Assembly: GCA_938021455.1 (NCBI GenBank)
Contig: CALIGP010000028.1
Location: 1 to 6,266 of the forward strand
Origin: an uncultured Lewinella sp.
Lineage (GTDB): Bacteria > Bacteroidota > Bacteroidia > Chitinophagales > Saprospiraceae
Direction of reading: 5' to 3'
DNA: 6,266 nucleotides
Shown: one piece after another, positions 1 to 6,171 of the stretch
Position numbering within the stretch: the stretch's first letter is position 1
How the letters are laid out: each line of letters starts with the position of its first letter
The notes under the pieces: generated by a model
What the model was told of the DNA's origin: nothing
Databases searched by the model: none
What the model saw: only the letters and a program-made list of their open reading frames with translations
Position numbers and translations under genes: made by a program

Positions 1-691
1 TCTTATCTTGATTTCGGTAATGGTAAGGATAAACGACTTCGGGGAGCATTTCCGAAACCATATCTGCAGCAGCCTCAACCGTCATCGTGTAAGGCTGGTT
101 CATACATACGAATGCATAGTCAATGCCCTTTAGCGCGCGAATTTCGGGCACATCCTGGGTGTCGCCTGAAAAGTAGTAGCGCTCCGCTCCGATATTGAGC
201 ACATAGCCGTTAAAGTCTCCTTTGGGGTGAAACATTTTCGGCGCGGAAGGAAGATTGTAGGCGGGTACTGCTTCGACCTTCATACCGTGTGCCTCTCCCG
301 ATTCGTCGTTCTTCAGCACTTTCACTTCTGCAAACTTCAAGTCGGCCAGTGCATCCGCAACAGCCTGCGGGGCAACTAACGTTGCCTTGCTCAGGTCAAG
401 TTCCTCCAGCGTCTGCATGTCCATATGATCGCCGTGGGTATGGGTGATCATCAGCAGGTCCGGAGCACCGAATTTGGTGTAACGTTCCGCTCCGTTATAG
501 GGGTCGACAAACACAGTCCGATCTCCCTCCGTCAAGACCACCGAGCCATGAAAGATCGGATAGACCGTTACTTCCATCACTTTGTTTTCTTCGGGCGGTG
601 CCGGAATATCGTAAACGTCGTTATTCGTATTGTTCTCTGCGCCACAGGCCAGGAATAGGAAAAGGGCGGCTAAAAAAGAAAGGTATCTCAT
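1..691 (-). CDS. MBL-fold metal-dependent hydrolase, predicted lipoprotein (partial, C-terminus beyond window)
   Basis: Translating the minus strand from ATG at 691 gives 230 codons without a stop before the left edge, so the C-terminus is missing. Residues 1-16 (MRYLSFLAALFLFLAC) are a short lipoprotein signal with a lipobox ending at Cys16, so the protein is probably anchored in the periplasm or outer membrane. The metallo-beta-lactamase signature HTHGDH lies at 84-89 (His84, His86, Asp88, His89). FSGDT at 174-178 supplies the bridging Asp177, and YPYHY near 221-225 supplies a late His224. The segment DVPEIRALKGIDYAF followed by NQPYTMT is typical of UlaG-like MBL hydrolases that bind two metal ions. 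The substrate cannot be told. The start is favoured by the signal peptide and an AAAAGGAAAA stretch just upstream. It lies downstream of ssrA on the same strand, separated by a terminator-like hairpin. Confidence 0.92.
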   Translation of the reverse strand, partial: MRYLSFLAALFLFLACGAENNTNNDVYDIPAPPEENKVMEVTVYPIFHGSVVLTEGDRTVFVDPYNGAERYTKFGAPDLLMITHTHGDHMDMQTLEELDLSKATLVAPQAVADALADLKFAEVKVLKNDESGEAHGMKVEAVPAYNLPSAPKMFHPKGDFNGYVLNIGAERYYFSGDTQDVPEIRALKGIDYAFVCMNQPYTMTVEAAADMVSEMLPEVVYPYHYRNQDK

Positions 692-763
692 CGTTGGTTT
701 TCCTTTTGCAACGCAAGGCTGCGGGGATCGTTCAGAAAAGACGTGGACGTGCGACAAACAGGA

Positions 764-795
764 CCGCCGCAGCCCCAGTGAAGGAGTCGCGGCGG
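764..795 (-). terminator. Probable intrinsic terminator of ssrA
   Basis: A perfect 7-bp GC arm (CCGCCGC / GCGGCGG) extends inward through a G-U pair and a mismatch to further pairs (CTCC with GGGG, one U-G), leaving a 6-base loop. It begins 8 bases past the mature tmRNA 3' end on the same strand. The following U tract is weak (TCCTGTTTGT), so termination may be partial or rho-assisted. It also separates ssrA from the lipoprotein gene. Confidence 0.6.
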
Positions 796-803
796 ATGTG
801 AAG

Positions 804-1174
804 TGGAGGCGGGGAGATTTGAACTCCCGTCCAGCGAAAGCGCAAGGCAGCTTTCTACACGCTTAGCAACCATTTGAATTGTCGGGTCTGGGGGAAGATC
901 GGTTGCCCTCTAATCCCAAACCGTAGATCCTTTAATTTCGCGTTCCACTCAGATCAGGGTGGGCGGCTAGTACCAAGAGGGTGAAGGCGGCGTGATGTGT
1001 ATGGTACCTCAACCATGCGGCCTATATACTATGGTTCTAATCAGAGATTAGGCTGCCATAGCGTAGCTGGGAGTGCCAACTAGAAGTATAATCGTTATTT
1101 TTTACGGAGTAACCAATCATGCTCCGGCGTGCTTACTACAAAGCTTACTTCCCTGTCGATTCCGGTACGCCCCC
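804..1174 (-). ncRNA. ssrA: tmRNA (transfer-messenger RNA), one-piece, 371 nt
   Basis: tmRNA rescues stalled ribosomes: charged with alanine, it enters the empty A site and supplies a short reading frame that tags the unfinished protein for proteolysis. Reading the minus strand, the 5' end GGGGGCG (1174-1168) pairs over 7 bp with CGCCTCC (811-805), including one G-U, to close the acceptor stem. The 5' side continues with CCGGAATCGACAGGG, the conserved tmRNA D-region. The 3' side has a T arm, GGGAG-TTCAAAT-CTCCC, just inside the acceptor stem. The discriminator A is at 804, followed by CTT, so CCA is not encoded and must be added. The internal tag frame is at 1077-1048, and its stop lies at the foot of a CTAATC/GATTAG hairpin (1051-1037). 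The 371-nt length is normal. Between tag and T arm lies the pseudoknot region, which I did not fold in full. Confidence 0.96.
1048..1077 (-). other. tmRNA tag reading frame, GTPSYAMAA-stop
   Basis: From a GGC resume codon the frame reads Gly-Thr-Pro-Ser-Tyr-Ala-Met-Ala-Ala and then TAA. Nine residues with a terminal Ala-Ala is the standard degron form. A Gly resume codon and a YAMAA ending match Cytophaga-type tags from memory (GEESYAMAA), whereas Bacteroides and Porphyromonas tags end NYALAA. The resume codon is inferred from tag length and family pattern; the frame itself is open further upstream. Confidence 0.88.
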
Positions 1175-1206
1175 GTTAGGGCTCCGCGGTGGGTGGTGCG
1201 GACCTT

Positions 1207-1236
1207 CAAAGTTGGAAACACGTCAATAATGCGCAA
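1207..1236 (-). promoter_or_regulatory. Candidate ssrA promoter (Bacteroidota type)
   Basis: On the minus strand a TTG (1236-1234) is followed after 19 bases by CAACTTTG (1214-1207), a 7 of 8 match to the Bacteroidota -7 element TAnnTTTG. It ends 32 bases before the mature tmRNA 5' end, leaving room for a leader of roughly 25 bases to be removed by RNase P. The motifs are short, so this is a position-supported inference. Confidence 0.5.
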
Positions 1237-1238
1237 GG

Positions 1239-1270
1239 TTGCCCTATTCGCTAATTTTCCACTACCTTTT
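1239..1270 (+). promoter_or_regulatory. Candidate promoter of the histidine kinase gene
   Basis: TTG at 1239-1241 is followed after 21 bases by TACCTTTT at 1263-1270, a 7 of 8 match to TAnnTTTG. Transcription would start roughly 12 bases before the ATG at 1289, giving a very short leader with no Shine-Dalgarno sequence. Its -33 element lies only 2 bp from that of the opposing ssrA promoter candidate. Confidence 0.4.
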
Positions 1271-1288
1271 GCGAATATTGCATTTGCT

Positions 1289-3421
1289 ATGAACTTTCGA
1301 AACGCCCGCTTTTTCTGTTTCACCATCCTTTTAATGGGACTATTATCCCCAATTCAGGCCCAAATAAATGTAGACTCCGTTCTAGCTATTGCAGAGACAA
1401 TTGAGGATGATACGAAGCGAATGAACTTCATGGACGAGGTTGTTGCTCCGAATAACTTCAAGAATTTTGATGATCCGGTTACGCTGGTCAAAGAACAGCT
1501 TGCTCTTGCCAAGAAGCTGAACTCCTTTCAAGATGAAACATTATATGCACTTGATTTAATCACCTCAGCCAATTTCGTCGGGCAGTTTGCTCTAGCAGAT
1601 TCTCTTTCGCTGCATTACGTTACCCGTGTAAAGGAAGTAGAAGACCTGCGCAGTAAAATCTACCTCTATAAGGAGGCCGCCAAGGCAGCTTTTTTCAACC
1701 AGATCTATGATCAGGGCATTCACTACGACACGCTTGCCTTAGGGCTGGTCTCTGGCCTCAACCCTCCGGTTTTTCGTGATTCGGTAGCTGCGGAGCTCTA
1801 TAACTTCCTGGGTAAATCCTATAATGCCAGTGGACAGTTTGTGCCTGCGGCCCTGGTACTGACTAAGGGGATTGATCTGATTCGAGACAAGACTCCCCCT
1901 CCGAACACCTTAAATGAGATGTATACGGAGTTGGGCATCGTTTACAGCCAGATAGGCTTATATGATCAAGCCGTGGAGTACCTTGACAAGACAACGGTCA
2001 CTTCCAAGTCCGTTATCGCCAAGGCAGGTACGCAAACAAATATTGGACGTAATCTGCTTCTGACACATGACTACCCTGCCGCAAGAGATCGTTACTTAAA
2101 AGTATTGTCCTATGACATTCCGCCAAATGCTCGGGGAATAAGCCTGACCTATGCCTACAATGGCTTGATAGAGGCCTATTACCGGATGGGTACTCAGGAT
2201 TCGCTCGATTATTATCACCAGCAATATGCGGCCTTACTGGAGGAAAATCCGGAGCTTCAGGAAGCCAACAGTTTTCTTTATCGCCAATCTACTTTTCTCT
2301 ACCAACTCACCAACAACCGCTTAAAGGAGGCGCAAGCCACTGGTGAAGCTCTCTACCAGGAAGCCATAGAAAAGAACGATCCGGCGGAGCAGTTGATGTA
2401 TACCGAGTTCTTGTCTGATCTATACAAAAAGCAAGGTAACTATCGTGCCGCTGAGCAATATACCCAGGAGTTGATGACGCTTAAGGATAGCATCCAGGGA
2501 GCTAATCGCAACAATGCACTGCTGCTCTATTACAATCAGTTCGAAACCAAAGAAAAAGAGAACGAGATTTTACGGTTGGATGCAGAGCGACAGCAAGCCA
2601 CGGCAAGTCGGCGCTTGTTTCAAACAGCAGCCGGACTACTGGGGCTACTGCTACTCATGGGGATATTCTTCTTTCTGAGACTACGGAAAGCCCGCCAGAA
2701 GCTGGCGGTACAAAACGAAAAACTCAACGAACTTAACGCCACTAAAGATCGCTTCTTCGGCATCATCGCCCATGACCTTCGCAACCCCATTGTTGCGTTG
2801 AGTACCGCTGGCAACCAGGTCAATAAACTATTCGACCGGGGCAAAACGGATGCCGTGAAACGGGTGGTGGGTAACATTAGTGGTACGGCCGACCGGTTGA
2901 ACGGGCTGTTAGACAATCTGCTGCAATGGGCCCTTAGCCAATCCGGCGCCATCACCCTGAAAAAGGAACGCATTCTCCTAAACGAAATCATGGAGAATAA
3001 CCTCCGGCTATACGCTCCGGCTGCGAGTGAAAAAGAAATTGAACTCCGAAACGAAGTAGCCAAAGACATTCACGTTAAGGCGGACCACAACGCCCTGCAA
3101 ACCATCCTCCGGAACCTGCTGGGTAATGCGGTCAAGTTTACACCCGACGGGCAACAAAATGTTGTTACACTAAGCCATCGTCAGGAAGGGGAAATGGATG
3201 TCATTACGGTGAGCGACCAGGGTACAGGAGTTTCTGCAGAAGATCAAAAGCAGCTGTTTAGTCTCCACCGCAGTAAAAGCACTACCGGGAGGAGAAAATC
3301 AGGAACCGGGCTGGGGCTAATTCTTTGCCGAGACCTGGCGGAGCTCCACGGGGGGCGTATTGAGCTGGAGAGTGAGCCGGGGGAAGGAGCACGATTCTCG
3401 GTTTGGTTGCCGCGAGGGTAA
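1289..3421 (+). CDS. TPR-containing transmembrane sensor histidine kinase
   Basis: The 710-aa protein is a membrane sensor kinase that should autophosphorylate on His495 and pass the phosphate to a response regulator. Residues 1-25 (MNFRNARFFCFTILLM..., ending IQAQ) form a signal peptide. About 26-415 is helical with TPR-like units, such as AELYNFLGKSYNASGQF, YTELGIVYSQIGLYDQAVEY and FLSDLYKKQGNYRAAEQYTQ, and is probably periplasmic. A charged coiled-coil-like stretch (about 420-442) precedes one membrane segment at 444-463. The DHp H-box FFGIIAHDLRNPI contains His495. The ATPase domain has an N-box (Asn609, Asn613 in NLLGNAVKF), G1 DQGTG (643-647) and G2 GTGLGL (672-677), so it looks fully active. 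There is no receiver domain. The frame stays open upstream to an ATG at 1073, but that would run into ssrA on the other strand and bury the signal peptide, so 1289 is preferred; ATG 1229 is a weaker alternative. The ligand is unknown. Confidence 0.93.
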   Translation: MNFRNARFFCFTILLMGLLSPIQAQINVDSVLAIAETIEDDTKRMNFMDEVVAPNNFKNFDDPVTLVKEQLALAKKLNSFQDETLYALDLITSANFVGQFALADSLSLHYVTRVKEVEDLRSKIYLYKEAAKAAFFNQIYDQGIHYDTLALGLVSGLNPPVFRDSVAAELYNFLGKSYNASGQFVPAALVLTKGIDLIRDKTPPPNTLNEMYTELGIVYSQIGLYDQAVEYLDKTTVTSKSVIAKAGTQTNIGRNLLLTHDYPAARDRYLKVLSYDIPPNARGISLTYAYNGLIEAYYRMGTQDSLDYYHQQYAALLEENPELQEANSFLYRQSTFLYQLTNNRLKEAQATGEALYQEAIEKNDPAEQLMYTEFLSDLYKKQGNYRAAEQYTQELMTLKDSIQGANRNNALLLYYNQFETKEKENEILRLDAERQQATASRRLFQTAAGLLGLLLLMGIFFFLRLRKARQKLAVQNEKLNELNATKDRFFGIIAHDLRNPIVALSTAGNQVNKLFDRGKTDAVKRVVGNISGTADRLNGLLDNLLQWALSQSGAITLKKERILLNEIMENNLRLYAPAASEKEIELRNEVAKDIHVKADHNALQTILRNLLGNAVKFTPDGQQNVVTLSHRQEGEMDVITVSDQGTGVSAEDQKQLFSLHRSKSTTGRRKSGTGLGLILCRDLAELHGGRIELESEPGEGARFSVWLPRG

Positions 3422-3457
3422 GGGGGGTAAAGCTAGAGTTTTCCTCGGTATTTTGCT

Positions 3458-3562
3458 GTGATTCCGCAGGAATCAGGCCCTAAAATAGTCTTGTTGTAGG
3501 CACAGGCTATGCCCTGTGCTTACAATTCAGGCCCTAAAAGACTGTGATTTCTGCGGAATCAC
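3458..3562. repeat. 105-bp composite palindromic intergenic element
   Basis: The ends are inverted copies: GTGATTCCGCAG at 3458-3469 and CTGCGGAATCAC at 3551-3562 match perfectly over 12 bp. Each end is also a small hairpin: TGATTCC-GCA-GGAATCA (3459-3475) and GTGATTTC-TGC-GGAATCAC (3544-3562, one wobble pair). A central 13-bp hairpin sits at 3494-3525. A 13-bp direct repeat TCAGGCCCTAAAA occurs at 3473-3485 and 3527-3539, flanking the central hairpin. No protein is encoded. It fills most of the gap between two convergent genes. It could be a dispersed REP/MITE-like element, a bidirectional terminator, or both. Confidence 0.8.
3494..3525. terminator. Central hairpin, possible bidirectional terminator
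   Basis: TTGTAGGCACAGG (3494-3506) pairs with CCTGTGCTTACAA (3513-3525) over 13 bp with one G-U wobble and a 6-base loop, CTATGC. It lies about 70 bp past the kinase stop and 60 bp past the regulator stop, so it could end both transcripts. There is no adjacent run of T on either strand, so classic intrinsic termination is not clearly supported. Confidence 0.45.
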
Positions 3563-3584
3563 TCGCGGAGCACTCTACGCCTAG

Positions 3585-4316
3585 TTAGAGCTTATCAATC
3601 CGTCGCAAAAAAGCTTCCCGCTCCCGCTTTGCCAGCGGCACTCGCCGGCCGCCCTGGAGGATGATTTCGCTGTCTTGCAAATCAACAGACTCCACGAAAC
3701 GCTCATTGACCAAATGACTGCGGTGCGTCCGCATAAAGTGTTCATCGGGTAGCCGATCCTGTAATTCCTGAAGGGGCAGGCGGACCAGATAGCGATTAGT
3801 AGTGGTATAAATTTCGCAGTAACGGCCATCCGCATTAACGGAGGTAATCTCCTCCAACGGAATCTTACGCAGCTTTTTTCCGGTTTTGACGTAGAGGTTT
3901 CCTTCTGCATCCTCCGTGTCTTTTTCAGCAGTCGATTCTTCTGCTGGTGCATCAACGATCGTCGTTGTGGCCAGTTGGATAGCTCGGCTGACCTGCAAAT
4001 CATCAAAAGGCTTAAGCAAGAAGTTGATCGGGCCCAATCGGCTCGCTCGCTGAAAGGTCCGGTCGTCTTTTTCGGCGGTGATGAAGATGATAGCGCAAGG
4101 GCCCAGTTGCTGGATTCGTTCGGCGGTCTCTACCCCATCATAGGCACCGGGGATGTTGATATCCATCAAGAGTAAATCAGGCATTTCCCCTTTCACTAAT
4201 GCGAGTGCTGCATCTGCGTCCTCCGCGCAGCCGAGAACGGTATGTCCTAAATCCTCTACTAGCATTTCCAGGTGGCTGGCATAGAGAGGCTCGTCTTCAA
4301 CGATCAGAATGGTCAT
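3585..4316 (-). CDS. LytTR-family response regulator
   Basis: The 243-aa cytoplasmic protein has a receiver domain followed by a LytTR DNA-binding domain, so it is a transcription factor switched by phosphorylation. The receiver (about 1-120) begins MTILIVEDEP with the acidic pair Glu7-Asp8. The phosphoacceptor is Asp52 in LLLMDINIPG, with the conserved Thr80 and Lys102-Pro103. A short acidic linker (about 121-138, rich in Glu/Asp) precedes the LytTR domain (about 139-243), recognised by LYVKTGKKLRKIPLEEI, the VNADGRYCEIYT strand, and FMRTHRSHLVNERFV, the family hallmark. The frame is open upstream to an ATG at 4622, but that would overlap the divergent protease gene, and the receiver fold begins exactly at 4316. 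There is no clear Shine-Dalgarno; TACCTTTA (4345-4338) resembles a -7 element but lacks a good -33 partner. It is convergent with the kinase gene, its probable partner. Confidence 0.95.
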   Translation of the reverse strand: MTILIVEDEPLYASHLEMLVEDLGHTVLGCAEDADAALALVKGEMPDLLLMDINIPGAYDGVETAERIQQLGPCAIIFITAEKDDRTFQRASRLGPINFLLKPFDDLQVSRAIQLATTTIVDAPAEESTAEKDTEDAEGNLYVKTGKKLRKIPLEEITSVNADGRYCEIYTTTNRYLVRLPLQELQDRLPDEHFMRTHRSHLVNERFVESVDLQDSEIILQGGRRVPLAKREREAFLRRIDKL

Positions 4317-4388
4317 AGACAAAGAATCAATTCCGGTTAAAGGTACATTCACTAAAACGGTTTCATCTGCCTTTGTGCCAAAATCCGC

Positions 4389-4426
4389 CCGCTCATACCA
4401 CAAAGCGCTCCGCTCATGACCAAAGC
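4389..4426. promoter_or_regulatory. Direct repeat with 21-bp period, candidate LytTR operator
   Basis: CCGCTCAT occurs at 4389-4396 and again at 4410-4417, 21 bp apart. Each copy is followed by an ACC and then CAAAGC (4401-4406 and 4421-4426), the second copy lacking one base. LytTR proteins are known to bind two direct repeats of about 9 bp spaced two helical turns (21-22 bp) apart, and this site lies between a LytTR gene and its divergent neighbour. The sequence does not closely match the AgrA/AlgR-type consensus, so function is inferred from geometry and position only. Confidence 0.4.
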
Positions 4427-4518
4427 CCGGTTTTGAGGTCCACCCTAGCCCAATCTTTGTGTCAGACAAAACGGGGGAATACAACTCCTTCCAATTATCA
4501 ACACAAAAACATATAACG

Positions 4519-6171
4519 ATGAGATCCTTATTATTTCTCTTACTGCTGATGATTTCCGGCTTTGTTGCCGCCCAGAACTTCGTCCAAATTGAAAGTCGGT
4601 GGAAAAAAAGCTTCGCCTCCACACCACAAGTACACCTTCAGGAAGCCGCCCCGTCTTATGGCGTAACCCAGCCCGGCTGGTGGTCCAAAGACTGGATAGT
4701 GGAAGACGCCGGCGGAGGCTACGTTCGTTTCAAAAATCGCTGGAAAGGAACTTACCTACTACAAAATGTGGACGTTGGCCCAACGGAAGTTGGTGCCATC
4801 AAGCCCGGCTGGTGGTCTGCCCAGTGGAAGATCGAGCCAGCAGGAGGCAACTTCGTCCGTCTCAAAAACCGCTGGAGAGGCACCTACCTGCACATCCACA
4901 AGGCAGGCCTCGAATGTGGCCCGATGGAGCCCGGGCAGTGGGGTGCCCAGTGGGTATTGAAAGGGTATAAAGGAGCCGTTGCGCCGCAGCCAGGTCCGAA
5001 CCCCAATCCGCAGCCGCAGCCCAAACTGGGCCCTGCCCATGATATTTCGAACCTTTCCTACGGAGCTACACCTACCCCACCGGCTATTAAAGCCTACGTG
5101 AAGAAAGTAGCCGTTGGGGGTAGCAACACCGCGCCTAAGACAGGGGTTTTCAACCTCGACATGCCTCCCATCGGCGATCAGGGGAGTGAAGGCAGCTGCG
5201 TAGCCTGGGCCCTCGGCTATGGCATTATGAGCTATGAGATGAGAAAGAGAAGCGGTCTTGATTACTACCACCTCGGCACTAAGAATCTAAACACCATGCA
5301 GATAGGTAGTCCGGAGTACCTCTTCAACCGGGTTAACCTCAACAATAAGGATTGTAGCAGCGGTAGTTATTTCGTCGGCACCCCTGAACGCCGTGGCGCA
5401 CTGGACCATCTGAAATATGCGGGCATCGCCCCCCTGGCCGCAGCCCCCTATTCTGACCGGAATGGTTGTGGAACGGTCGATAACTACAAAGAACCCGAGA
5501 ACCCACTGGCGGCCATGAACAAGATCGACCAGTATGCGCTCATTGAAAACGACCAGCTTACGGAGCGCAATCTCAAATCATTGCTCAACGACGGCTATCC
5601 CATTCTGGTGGGAGCCAACCTGACAACTGCCTTCAAGCAGGGACGTCGCGGATACGTTTGGGATACAGGAGTAGGAGGAGTCAATGGTCAGCACGCCGCC
5701 CACGCCATGGTCATCATGGGCTACGACGACAGCAAGCGTGCCTTCAAACTGCAAAACTCCTGGGGCACCAACTGGGGCGATGATGGCTACGGATGGATCG
5801 GCTACGACCACGTCAAGAATGCAGTCTTCGAAGCTTACGTTGTTTATGCTGACCGACTGGACGGCTTCGAGATCACCGACCCCAATTACGTCACCGTTTA
5901 TAGCGAAGCATTGTATGTAGCCAATGTCACGCTGACCTATACGCTTAACGGACAAGCAAAGAAGTTCGAAAAGAAAATCAGTGCTTTCTTCAGCTTTGAG
6001 CACCAATTGCCAAAGCAGGCTAGAAACGTGCGCCTGAAGGTAGATGGCATTCTGGTAACCGACCCACTGAATTTCGACAAGACCTTCAACTCCAACTCCA
6101 TCCAGGCTTGCTACAAAATATGGGGTTCCTTTATCGATACAGAATACGCTACGATGGAATGTTCCTATTAA
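4519..6171 (+). CDS. Secreted papain-family (C1A) cysteine protease with N-terminal WW-rich triple repeat and cytolysin-like C-terminal domain
   Basis: The 550-aa protein starts with a signal peptide (MRSLLFLLLLMISGFVAA, cut near 18/19). Residues 19-150 hold three related units with RW at 27-28, 74-75 and 118-119, each followed by PGWWS at 52-56 and 96-100 (PGQWG at 138-142). This suggests a beta-trefoil, perhaps binding sugar or another ligand. A Pro/Asn/Gln linker (about 156-172) leads to the peptidase (about 205-445), with oxyanion Gln221 and catalytic Cys227 in DQGSEGSCVAWA, His395 in AHAMVIMGYDD, and Asn413 in QNSWGTNWG. All catalytic residues are present. There is no recognisable inhibitory pro-domain. 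Residues about 450-550 resemble the beta-sandwich of thiol-activated cytolysins (ALYVANVTLTY, ARNVRLKVDG, KIWGS). The frame is open to ATG 4459, but 4519 starts the signal peptide directly. No Shine-Dalgarno is seen. The substrate is unknown. Confidence 0.93.
   Translation: MRSLLFLLLLMISGFVAAQNFVQIESRWKKSFASTPQVHLQEAAPSYGVTQPGWWSKDWIVEDAGGGYVRFKNRWKGTYLLQNVDVGPTEVGAIKPGWWSAQWKIEPAGGNFVRLKNRWRGTYLHIHKAGLECGPMEPGQWGAQWVLKGYKGAVAPQPGPNPNPQPQPKLGPAHDISNLSYGATPTPPAIKAYVKKVAVGGSNTAPKTGVFNLDMPPIGDQGSEGSCVAWALGYGIMSYEMRKRSGLDYYHLGTKNLNTMQIGSPEYLFNRVNLNNKDCSSGSYFVGTPERRGALDHLKYAGIAPLAAAPYSDRNGCGTVDNYKEPENPLAAMNKIDQYALIENDQLTERNLKSLLNDGYPILVGANLTTAFKQGRRGYVWDTGVGGVNGQHAAHAMVIMGYDDSKRAFKLQNSWGTNWGDDGYGWIGYDHVKNAVFEAYVVYADRLDGFEITDPNYVTVYSEALYVANVTLTYTLNGQAKKFEKKISAFFSFEHQLPKQARNVRLKVDGILVTDPLNFDKTFNSNSIQACYKIWGSFIDTEYATMECSY

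Noticed and set aside
805..880. Possible separate tRNA gene, suggested by the T arm and acceptor 3' half
   Set aside because: The acceptor 5' half is 360 bases away and a tag frame lies between, so this is the tRNA-like end of tmRNA rather than a tRNA.
2620..3069. 149-codon open frame on the minus strand inside the kinase gene
   Set aside because: It is antisense to the membrane segment and H-box of a clearly real kinase and has a low-complexity Ser/Arg/Leu composition typical of shadows.
4456..4486. TTTG...TACAACTC as a promoter for the protease gene
   Set aside because: The -33-like TTTG and 20-bp spacing fit, but the -7 element matches poorly (TACAACTC against TAnnTTTG), so it is not listed as a feature.
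4317..4622. Longer start for the response regulator at 4622
   Set aside because: It would add 102 residues unlike any receiver and overlap the start and signal peptide of the divergent protease gene.
4759..5271. 170-codon minus-strand open frame across the repeat and linker part of the protease gene
   Set aside because: It mirrors the repetitive GC-rich coding sequence and has no family features.
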